In this document: one piece after another, positions 18,265 to 25,637 of the stretch
How the letters are laid out: the number at the start of each line of letters is the position of its first letter
How positions within the stretch are numbered: position 1 is the first letter of the stretch
Assembly (NCBI GenBank): GCA_025964715.1
Contig: JAOPYH010000385.1
Coordinates: forward strand, 1-64,000
Length of the DNA stretch: 64,000 nt
DNA from: Streptosporangiaceae bacterium
GTDB taxonomy: Bacteria; Actinomycetota; Actinomycetes; Streptosporangiales; Streptosporangiaceae
Direction: 5' to 3'
Translations under genes and position numbers: made by a program
Notes under the pieces: generated by a model
Told to the model about the DNA's origin: nothing
The model's database searches: none
What the model saw: the letters and a program-made list of their open reading frames with translations, nothing else

Positions 18265-19341
18265 ATGGACCTGCCGATCAGTCCGCCGGTGGCGCCGATG
18301 CTGGCCAAGGCGGTCAAGACCCTGCCCGCAGGCGGCCCGGACGGTGACCTGCTGTATGAGCCCAAGTGGGACGGCTTCCGCTGCATCGTCTTTCGTGACG
18401 GCGACGAGGTGGTGCTGTCCAGCCGCGGTGAGAAGCCGCTGACCCGCTACTTCCCCGAGCTCGTCGAGGCCGCCCGCCGCGAGCTGCCGGAGCGCTGCGT
18501 GGTGGACGGCGAGATCGTGCTCCGGGACGGCTCCGTGCTGGACTTCGACAAACTGCAACAGCGCATCCACCCCGCCGCGTCGCGGGTCGGGCTGCTCGCC
18601 GAGCAGACGCCCGCCTCCTTCGTGGCCTTCGATCTGCTCGGCGTCGGCGACGAGTCCCTGATGGACCGGCCGTTCGGCGAGCGCCGGCGGCGGCTGGAGA
18701 CCGAGCTGGCCGGCGCCAGGGCGCCGTTTCACGTCACCCCGGCGACGGACTCACCGGAGCTCGCGCAGCGGTGGTTCGAGGAGTTCGAGGGAGCGGGCCT
18801 CGACGGGGTCGTGGCGAAACCACGCGGCCTGCCCTACCAGCCGGACAAGCGCGTGATGTTCAAGGTCAAGCACGAGCGTACGGCCGACTGTGTGGTCGCC
18901 GGGTTCCGCTGGCACAAGTCCGGACCGGTCGTCGGGTCGCTGCTGCTCGGCCTGTACGGGGAGAGCGGGCTGCAGCACGTCGGCGTCTCGGCCTCGTTCC
19001 CGATGAAGAGGCGGGCCGAGCTGGTGCGCGAGCTCGAGCCCTACCGGATGGAGGACCTCACCGGGCACCCGTGGGCGTCCTGGGCGCAGCAGTCCGGGGC
19101 GACGGCCGACCGGATGCCGGGGGCGGTGAGCCGGTGGAACGCCAAGAAGGACCTGTCCTGGGTAGCGCTGCGCCCCGAGCTCGTGGCCGAAGTGGCCTAC
19201 GACCACATGGAGGGCGCCAGGTTCCGGCACACGGCCCGGTTCCGCCGGTGGCGTCCGGACCGTACGCCTCAGTCGTGCACCTATGCGCAGCTCGAGGTCC
19301 CGGTCGCCTACGACCTCGACGACATCCTCGGCGGTTCCTGA
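18265..19341 (+). CDS. ATP-dependent DNA ligase (LigC-type)
   Basis: A 358-aa ligase. The nucleotidyl-acceptor lysine lies in YEPKWDGFRCIVFRDG near residue 31. The adenylation motifs RCVVDGEIVL (III) near 95, FVAFDLLGVG near 132, GLDGVVAKPRGLPY (IV) near 195 and VMFKVKHERTADCVV (V) near 210 are in order, then an OB-fold domain. Length and sequence match actinobacterial LigC, linked to repair and NHEJ backup. ATG 18265 follows GAGGA by seven bases. A polymerase-type LigD gene is 13 kb away. Confidence 0.93.
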   Translation: MDLPISPPVAPMLAKAVKTLPAGGPDGDLLYEPKWDGFRCIVFRDGDEVVLSSRGEKPLTRYFPELVEAARRELPERCVVDGEIVLRDGSVLDFDKLQQRIHPAASRVGLLAEQTPASFVAFDLLGVGDESLMDRPFGERRRRLETELAGARAPFHVTPATDSPELAQRWFEEFEGAGLDGVVAKPRGLPYQPDKRVMFKVKHERTADCVVAGFRWHKSGPVVGSLLLGLYGESGLQHVGVSASFPMKRRAELVRELEPYRMEDLTGHPWASWAQQSGATADRMPGAVSRWNAKKDLSWVALRPELVAEVAYDHMEGARFRHTARFRRWRPDRTPQSCTYAQLEVPVAYDLDDILGGS

Positions 19342-19457
19342 CGTTCTGCCCGCGAGCAGCGTGGGATCTTTGGCAAGATGTGCCGTTTACCGGGCGAATC
19401 TGATCACGGACCCTATCCCTCGGTCAGGCGATCAGCGCCCATCCCTGGAGGTATGCG

Positions 19458-21395
19458 TTGCCGGGTATCCGCAGACCCAGAAAGCGAGCCCTGGCGCTCG
19501 CGATCCCCCTCGTGCTCGGCGCGGCCCTGGCCACGGGCGGCGTCGCGTCAGCGCAGGCCAAGCCGCAGATCAAGGTCGCGAACGGGGTGACCCAGCCCGT
19601 CTTCTCCTACGCCGACGCGATCCGCCAGCACGTGTACGTGGAGGCGCCCATCGACAGCGACGGAGACGGCAAGCGCGACCGGGTGAACGTCGACATCATC
19701 CGGCCCAAGGAGTCCGCAACCGGCCTCAAGGTCCCCGTGATCATGGACGAGAGCCCATATTACGACAACGCCGGGCGCGGCAACGAGAGCGAGCGCAAGA
19801 GGTACGACGGCAACGGGAACCCGGTGAAGTTCCCGCTGTTCTACGACAACTACTTCGTCCCGCGCGGCTACGCCTTCCTCGCCGTCGACATGATCGGCAC
19901 CACCAGGTCCGACGGCTGCCCGACCAGCGGCGGCGCCCCGGACGTGCTCGGCGGAAAGGCCGTCATCGACTGGCTCAACGGGCGAGCGAAGGCCTACAAC
20001 CCCGACGGCACGCCGGCCAAGGCGACGTGGACGACCGGCCGGGTAGGCATGATCGGCAAGTCCTATGACGGCACGCTGGCCAACGCGGTGGCGGCCACCG
20101 GGGTCCAGGGCCTCGAGACCATCGTGCCGATCTCGGCGATCAGCAGCTGGTACGACTACAGCCGCATGAACGGCGTGAAGTACTGGACCGACGAGCAGCC
20201 GGGTCTGGCGGACTACGTCGACACCGATCCGCCCGCGCAATGCGCCGCCGTACAGCAGCGCCTCGACCAGGGTGAGGACGACGCGACCGGGAACTACAAC
20301 GCCTACTGGAACGAGGCGAACTACCGCGAGGGTTCGCTCGCGCAGGCCCGCAACGTCAAGGCCAGCGTGTTCGCCGTCCACGGCATCAACGACTACAACG
20401 TCAAGCCGAACCACTTCTCGCTGTGGTGGCAGGAGCTGTCCCGCCGGGGCGTGCCACGCAAGGTGTGGATCAGTCAGACCGGGCACGTCGACCCGTTCGA
20501 CTACCGGCGCGGCGCCTGGATCCCGACGCTGCACCAATGGTTCGACCACTGGCTGTACGGGGTGCACAACAATGTCATGGCGCAGCCCCGGGCCGACATC
20601 GAGACCGGCCCGGACCAGTGGGCCACCTCCCGTGACTGGCCGGATCCGCACGCGATCCCGGTGCCGCTGAGCCCCGGTCCGCGGGGCACGCTCGGGCTGA
20701 AGCCCGGCGCCAAGGCAAGCACGGCGAGCTTCACCGACGACCGGGCGCAGACGGAGTCGGACATGATTTCCAGCCCCGGGGCACCCAGCGCGGCCCGGCT
20801 CGTCTTCACGTCCGCTCCTGTGGACAGGGCCATCCGCCTTTCGGGCACCCCGGTCGTCGACCTGCGGGCCAAGCTGGACAAGCCCGACGCGAACCTGACG
20901 GCCATGCTCGTGGACTACGGCGACGACACCCGCGTGGACTTCCACGGCAGTGGCGAGGGCATCGCCACCCTGGCCGAGGAGGGTTGCTACGGCGCCGGCA
21001 CGGCCGACGACGACGCCTGCTACAAGAAGACGGTGACCAAGACCACGACGGCACCCGCGGAGATCATCGCCCGCGGCTGGCTGGACGCGCAGAACCGGCG
21101 CTCGCTCAGCAAGCCGCAGACCCTCACTCCGGGGACGTACTACCAGTTCACCTGGAAGACGATGCCCGCGGAGTACGTCCTCAAGCCGGGTCACCGGCTC
21201 GCGCTCGTGCTGGCCTCTAGTGACGCCAGCGCCACCGAGGAGGCCGGGACCGGCGCGACGGTGACCGTCGACCTGGCGGCCAGCCGCGTCACGGTGCCGG
21301 CCGTGGCGACCTTCGGGTTCCGGCCGCAGACCCTCGGCAGCTGGCACGGCCCGGCCCGCGTCCAGCTCCCCACCCCGCCGAGGAAGTTCCGCTAG
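19458..21395 (+). CDS. Secreted Xaa-Pro dipeptidyl-peptidase (S15/CocE family hydrolase)
   Basis: A 645-aa protein with a signal peptide: basic GIRRPRKRALALAI, a hydrophobic core, then GGVASAQA with likely cleavage after about residue 33. The nucleophile elbow is GMIGKSYDGTLANAVAA near residue 200. The acid Asp is in VHGINDYNVKPNH near 315 and the His in SQTGHVDPFDYRRG near 345. The last 230 residues are the S15 C-terminal beta domain. TTG 19458 follows GGAGGT by six bases. The substrate range (proline peptides or acyl esters) is not decidable here. Confidence 0.92.
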   Translation: MPGIRRPRKRALALAIPLVLGAALATGGVASAQAKPQIKVANGVTQPVFSYADAIRQHVYVEAPIDSDGDGKRDRVNVDIIRPKESATGLKVPVIMDESPYYDNAGRGNESERKRYDGNGNPVKFPLFYDNYFVPRGYAFLAVDMIGTTRSDGCPTSGGAPDVLGGKAVIDWLNGRAKAYNPDGTPAKATWTTGRVGMIGKSYDGTLANAVAATGVQGLETIVPISAISSWYDYSRMNGVKYWTDEQPGLADYVDTDPPAQCAAVQQRLDQGEDDATGNYNAYWNEANYREGSLAQARNVKASVFAVHGINDYNVKPNHFSLWWQELSRRGVPRKVWISQTGHVDPFDYRRGAWIPTLHQWFDHWLYGVHNNVMAQPRADIETGPDQWATSRDWPDPHAIPVPLSPGPRGTLGLKPGAKASTASFTDDRAQTESDMISSPGAPSAARLVFTSAPVDRAIRLSGTPVVDLRAKLDKPDANLTAMLVDYGDDTRVDFHGSGEGIATLAEEGCYGAGTADDDACYKKTVTKTTTAPAEIIARGWLDAQNRRSLSKPQTLTPGTYYQFTWKTMPAEYVLKPGHRLALVLASSDASATEEAGTGATVTVDLAASRVTVPAVATFGFRPQTLGSWHGPARVQLPTPPRKFR

Positions 21396-21414
21396 TCAGG
21401 TGAGCAGTGGCCCT

Positions 21415-21448
21415 GCGGTCCTCCGCGCCCACCGGCGCGAAGGACCGC
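21415..21448. terminator. Bidirectional hairpin terminator
   Basis: GCGGTCCT (21415-21422) pairs with AGGACCGC (21441-21448). After one mismatched pair an inner CGCGCC/GGCGCG stem closes a CACC loop. It lies between two convergent genes, the S15 peptidase and the acetyltransferase, 20 bp after the first stop, and probably ends both transcripts. Confidence 0.75.
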
Positions 21449-21460
21449 GGGACCGGCGGC

Positions 21461-21958
21461 TCACCCTATGACCGGGCTGCGGCGCTCCAGGAGGACGACG
21501 TCGCGCCAGCGCGTATCGCGTTCGAAGTGATGGAGTCCCATGCGCTCGCGGACCCCGACGACACGGAAACCCAGCGCCTCGTGCAGCCGCATGCTCGCGA
21601 TGTTCTCGGGGAAGATCCCGGCCTGGAGCGTCCATAGCCCGGCGCGCTCGGTCGAGTCGATCACCGCGCCCAGCAGGGCCCGGCCGATGCCGCGTCCCTG
21701 CGCCGCCCCGTGGACATAGACCGAGACCTCCGCGACTCCCGCGAAGACGGCGCGGTCGGAGGTCGGCGACAGCGCCACCCAGCCGAGCACCCCGTCGGCG
21801 TCGAGCGCGACGAACCGATGGCCGGGCAGCTTGCCCTCGTCGAACTTCTGCCAGGTCGGCGCCGCGGTCTCGAACGTGGCGTTACCGCCGTCGACTCCGG
21901 ACTGAAAGATCGCCAGTACCTCGTCAGCGTGCTCGCGCAGCAGCGGTGTGATCTCCAC
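21461..21958 (-). CDS. GNAT acetyltransferase, phosphinothricin/arsinothricin-acetyltransferase-like
   Basis: A protein of about 165 aa that opens EITPLLREHADEVLAIFQSG. ATFETAAPTWQKFDE is near residue 30. AEVSVYVHGAAQGRGIGRAL holds the acetyl-CoA-binding QGRGIG near residue 100, and ERAGLWTLQAGIFPENIASM follows, then EALGFRVVGVRERMG. These are the hallmarks of the PAT/Bar and ArsN-like family. The native substrate is uncertain. GTG 21958 is the first start that gives the normal family N terminus; no Shine-Dalgarno is evident. Confidence 0.85.
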   Translation of the reverse strand: MEITPLLREHADEVLAIFQSGVDGGNATFETAAPTWQKFDEGKLPGHRFVALDADGVLGWVALSPTSDRAVFAGVAEVSVYVHGAAQGRGIGRALLGAVIDSTERAGLWTLQAGIFPENIASMRLHEALGFRVVGVRERMGLHHFERDTRWRDVVLLERRSPVIG

Positions 21959-21989
21959 GCGCCCAACTGTACGGGGCGCAATGCCCGGT

Positions 21990-22655
21990 TCAGGCGCCGG
22001 AGTCCGGAACACCATGGGCGCGCGCGATGCCGTCCAGCAGCCACTGGAGGCCCTCGGAGAAGGTCTGCTCGATCTGGGGTAGGCCCTCGGCCAGCAGCGG
22101 CGCGAGGTTCGGGAACTCACCGCTGTCGAGCATGTGCCGCAGATAGGGGCCCATGGTCATGCCCTCGCTCGGGACGCTCGGCCGGCTCCGGCCCGGCGCA
22201 TCGCCACGGGCCATGACCTCACGGATCACGTGGCCCAGGATGTAGTCGTCCACGGCCGTGCAGATCCGCGCCGCCGAACCCGGATCGAGGCCCAGGGGCG
22301 TGAGGGCCGCGAGGGACTGCTCGGCGTGCCGCAGCCCGTTGGGACCGATCTGGGGACGCCGGCCGGCCAGCTCCACCATCCAGGGATGGCTCAGCAGGAC
22401 GGCACGCGTTCGCTCGGCTATCAGGCTGATGGCCGCACGCCAGTCGCCGGGGAGCCCACCGTGGACCAGGACCCCTGCGTTCACCTCGTCGTACATCAGG
22501 TCGAGCAGATCGTCTTTGCTGTCGATGTGCGAGTAGAGGGTCATCGCGCGCGCGCCCAGCTCGGCGGCGACCCGGCGGATGGACACCGCGGCGAGTCGCA
22601 CGGCCCGCGGCCCGTTGCTGGACCTGAGGATGTTCCGGCACCGCGCCTTCACCAC
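21990..22655 (-). pseudogene. TetR-family regulator lacking its N-terminal helices
   Basis: The frame holds a clear TetR_C-type C-terminal domain and the second half of the HTH (AVSIRRVAAELGARAMTLYS, then HIDSKDDLLDLMYDEV). TetR similarity stops at about 22595. The roughly 20 residues that normally form helix 1 are replaced by RCRNILRSSNGPRAV, which is antisense to the neighbouring MFS gene. DNA binding should be lost or altered. It is divergent from, and overlaps, an MFS gene that is truncated at the same point, so both look like products of one deletion. Confidence 0.75.
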
Positions 22656-23292
22656 CGCCGTCAGTGCGCTGTTCCTCTACTCCGGCGCGATGTTCGGCCT
22701 CACGGTCCTGCTGCCGCTGTACTTCCAGATCGCCCAGGGCGAGAGCCCACTGCGAGCCGGCCTGCTGATCGCCCCGTTCGGCCTCGGCGCCATCGTCACG
22801 ATGACCATAGGGGGCCGGATCTCCGACCGGAACGGCGCACGGAACCTGGGCGTCCTCGGCATCGCGGTGGTCGCCCTCGCGAGCCTGGTCTACACCCGGA
22901 TCGGCGTCGGGACCCCGCACCCGCTGCTGGTCCTCACCACCTTCGTCGTGGGACTGGGCCACGGCCTGATCGCGGCGCCGGTCATGGCGACGATCTACCA
23001 GGGGCTCCCCCGGGCGGCCGTCCCGGCCGCCACGGCCACCGCCAACATCCTGGTGCGGGTCGGCAGTTCCCTGGGCACTGCCGTACTGGCCGTCATGCTG
23101 CAGGTCTACATCAGGTCGCAGATCCCCGGCGCGAGCGGAAACCTGGCCGACGCGGCCGCCCACCGCGATCCCCACACCGTCCAGGCTCTCGTGCGGGCGT
23201 TCGGGCACAGCTTCTGGTGGACGGCCGCGATCGCGGCCGTCGCGATGGTGCCGGCCCTGCTGCTCCCCCGCCGCCCGATGCCCCCGGCCTGA
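22579..23292 (+). pseudogene. C-terminal half of a DHA2-type MFS drug transporter
   Basis: The frame of 237 aa holds about seven membrane segments and begins effectively at PLLDLRMFRHRAFTTAVSAL, which in 14-TM DHA2 exporters lies after TM7. The rest (FGLTVLLPLYFQ, LRAGLLIAPFGLGAIV, RNLGVLGIAVVALASLV) matches TM8-TM14. A full transporter has about 470-500 aa, so the N-terminal half, with the main motif A and antiporter motif C, is missing. The break point coincides with that of the divergent TetR gene at about 22600. Confidence 0.8.
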
Positions 23293-23298
23293 TCGGCG

Positions 23299-23892
23299 TC
23301 AGCCGGTGGGCCGCCGCCCGTCGGGGGCCGTCCCCGCGGACGGCCCCGGGAACTCACCCTCACCCGCGCGCTGGCGGATGGAGTGCCAGAAGTCGAGTGC
23401 CGCGTGCTCCATCGCCAATCCCAGCTCCAACGTGATCATGCGCCGGGCCACTTCCGGGATCTGCCCATACCTCTCCAGCATCCGCTCGTACTCGGCGATG
23501 CGGCCCTCATGCTGGGCGACCTGTCCTGCCGCGAGCCGCGCGATGTCCTCGTCCCGGGTGAGCTCATTGAAGAAGAGCTTGATCTCCGCGACGTCACGCA
23601 GCTCGAAATGCTCGTTGACCGGCTCGCCGAGCCACCGCCGGAGCGCCGCGTCACCCAGCTCGGTGATGGAGTAGGTCTTGCGCCTGCGGCCGAAGTCCTC
23701 TTCGTGCAGCTCCAGCAGCCCGGCCTCCTGCAGCCGCTTGGGCTCGGAGTAGAGCTGGGCGTGCGGGAAGCTCCAGAAATAGCCGACCGAACGGCCGATC
23801 GCCCGTTTGAGGTCGTACGACGTCGAGGGGCCGCGCATCGCGATCATGCCCAGGACAACGTAGGACGTTGTGGAAAGGCGGACCGTTGACAC
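23299..23892 (-). CDS. PadR-family transcriptional regulator
   Basis: A 197-aa PadR protein. The winged-helix domain is YVVLGMIAMRGPSTSYDLKR at about residues 11-30, then SFPHAQLYSEPKRLQEAGLL near 41. The wing is RRRKTYSITELGDAALRRWL near 70. The C-terminal VirR-like domain is helical, with LRDVAEIKLFFNELTRDEDI. It is divergent from the acyl-CoA ligase and Mo-hydroxylase operon and is the obvious candidate regulator of it. The GTG start is followed upstream by a palindrome at 23905-23920. Confidence 0.9.
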   Translation of the reverse strand: MSTVRLSTTSYVVLGMIAMRGPSTSYDLKRAIGRSVGYFWSFPHAQLYSEPKRLQEAGLLELHEEDFGRRRKTYSITELGDAALRRWLGEPVNEHFELRDVAEIKLFFNELTRDEDIARLAAGQVAQHEGRIAEYERMLERYGQIPEVARRMITLELGLAMEHAALDFWHSIRQRAGEGEFPGPSAGTAPDGRRPTG

Positions 23893-23904
23893 GCTCCGGA
23901 TCGT

Positions 23905-23920
23905 ATCGTAGCTTTACGAT
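23905..23920. promoter_or_regulatory. Candidate PadR operator (ATCGTA-GCTT-TACGAT)
   Basis: Perfect 6-bp arms flank a four-base spacer, 13 bp upstream of the PadR start and 160 bp before the divergent operon. The same TCGTA/TACGA core recurs directly after it (TCGTACGA at 23920-23927) and ATCGTCGT follows at 23934-23941, so the site may be a cluster of half-sites covering the shared promoter region. Confidence 0.5.
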
Positions 23921-24079
23921 CGTACGAAACAGATCGTCGTAACCGCACGATCAGTTTTGGATGATCGGCCTTTGAACGATCGGCCTTGAACAAAGCGGGG
24001 CCCGTGACGACTTCGGCCTGTGCGCCAGCGTAGGCGCGAATTGGAGTCCGGCACGCCTGCGGGCATGAAGGGAATGGCG

Positions 24080-25633
24080 ATGGACCTCGGCACGGTGCTG
24101 CGCTGGACGGCCGAGCGCTATCCCCGGCGATGTGCGGTGGGCGGCGCGAAGCCGATGAGCTACGCCGCATGGGACGCGCACACCAACCGGCTCGCCCGGG
24201 CGCTCGCCGCCCTCGGGGTAGGCCACGGTGATCGCGTCGCGCTGCTGCTGGCCGGCGGCGAACCGCTCGCGAGCCTCCACCTGGCCGCGCAGAAACTCGG
24301 CGCCATCTCGGTCCCGCTCTCGTTCCGCCTGGCCCCCGCCGAACTCGCCTACTGCCTCGGCGACGCCGCCCCCGCGTTGGTCATCACCGACGCGAGCATG
24401 ACCGCGACCACGACGACCGCGCTGGCCGCGCTGCCGCCGCTTCAGCACCGCGAGGCCGACGAGGTCGCCGCACTGGCCGCCGGCCAGCCGGACGGCCCGC
24501 CGGGCGCCCGTGTGTCCGAACGCGACATCAGCGTCATGCTCTACACCTCCGGCACGACCGGCAGGCCAAAGGGAGTGCCACGCACGCACTCCGCCGAGCA
24601 CCACGCGGCCGTCGCCCACCTCCTGCAGAGCGGGCAGTGCCTCTTCGACGCCACGCTCGGCGTGATGCCGCTCTTCCACACGATGGGCCTGCGCACGCTG
24701 CTCGCCACGATCGTGGGCGCGGGCACCTGGGTGCCGCAGGTTCGCTTCGACGCGGACGAGACGCTGGAACTCATCATCGCCGAGCAGATCCAGAGCCTTT
24801 ACCTGGTGCCGACGATCTACTGGTCGCTGGTGCGCACCGGCAGGCTGACGGACACCGGTTCGGTCCGCCGGCTCGCGTACGCGGGTTCGTCCATGACCCC
24901 GGCGCTCGCGGAACAGCTGGCGGAGGTGCTGCGGCCGGAACGGTTCGTCAATCACTTCGGCAGCACCGAGATCTACACGTTCACCATCGGCCCGGACGTC
25001 GTCGCCAAGCCGGGATCGGCCGGGCGCGCCGGCGTCTTCACCCAGGTCCGGCTCGTGGACCCCGATCCCACGGCACCGCCGGACGCCCTCGTCGCCCCGG
25101 GCGAACAGGGCCAGATCGCCATCTCCATGGCCAGCCCGGAGGCCTTCGAGGGCTACTGGCAGCGGCCGGACGCCAACGCGAAGTCGATCAGGGACGGCTG
25201 GTACTTCCCCGGAGACCTCGCCATCGCCGACGAGGACGGCGACCTCTGGGTGGCCGGCCGGGTCGACGACATGATCAATTCCGGCGGTGAGAACCTGTAC
25301 CCCGACGAGATCGAGGACGCGCTCATCCGGTCGGACGCGGTCAGCGACGTGGTGGTCGTCGGGCTGCCGCACGACCGCTGGGGGCAGGCGGCCACCGCCT
25401 TCTTCATACCCAGCGCCGGCCTGACGCCACAGGAGGCGCTCACCGCACTCAGCGCCTTCGTCGCCGGGGGGTCCGGGCTGCCGTCGCTGAAACGCCCCAA
25501 ACGACTAATAGCGGTCGACACGATCCAGAAGTCGGCGGTAGGCAAGATCTTGCGACGCGAGCTTGTCTCCGGCAACTACAGAGCACTCGCCGACAGTGAT
25601 GACCTGCCGACGACCGAGCAGACCAGCAGGTGA
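24080..25633 (+). CDS. Acyl-CoA ligase (class I adenylate-forming enzyme)
   Basis: A 517-aa ANL enzyme that activates a carboxylic acid to acyl-AMP and then acyl-CoA. The P-loop is VMLYTSGTTGRPKGVPRTHS near residue 153. FGSTEIYTF near 292 stands where the A5 motif (YGxTE) is usual. DGWYFPGDLAIADEDGDLWV near 372 and GGENLYPDEIED near 405 are A7/A8, and the catalytic lysine is in QKSAVGKILRREL near 495. ATG 24080 has AAGGGA six bases upstream; earlier ATGs at 24065 and 24074 are less well placed. First gene of the Mo-hydroxylase operon; substrate unknown. Confidence 0.9.
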   Translation: MDLGTVLRWTAERYPRRCAVGGAKPMSYAAWDAHTNRLARALAALGVGHGDRVALLLAGGEPLASLHLAAQKLGAISVPLSFRLAPAELAYCLGDAAPALVITDASMTATTTTALAALPPLQHREADEVAALAAGQPDGPPGARVSERDISVMLYTSGTTGRPKGVPRTHSAEHHAAVAHLLQSGQCLFDATLGVMPLFHTMGLRTLLATIVGAGTWVPQVRFDADETLELIIAEQIQSLYLVPTIYWSLVRTGRLTDTGSVRRLAYAGSSMTPALAEQLAEVLRPERFVNHFGSTEIYTFTIGPDVVAKPGSAGRAGVFTQVRLVDPDPTAPPDALVAPGEQGQIAISMASPEAFEGYWQRPDANAKSIRDGWYFPGDLAIADEDGDLWVAGRVDDMINSGGENLYPDEIEDALIRSDAVSDVVVVGLPHDRWGQAATAFFIPSAGLTPQEALTALSAFVAGGSGLPSLKRPKRLIAVDTIQKSAVGKILRRELVSGNYRALADSDDLPTTEQTSR

Positions 25634-25637
25634 ACAC

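Noticed and set aside
19548..21347. A 599-codon frame antisense to the S15 peptidase gene
   Set aside because: No domain is recognisable, the composition is rich in Arg/Val/Gly/His, and the plus strand has a signal peptide and catalytic triad.
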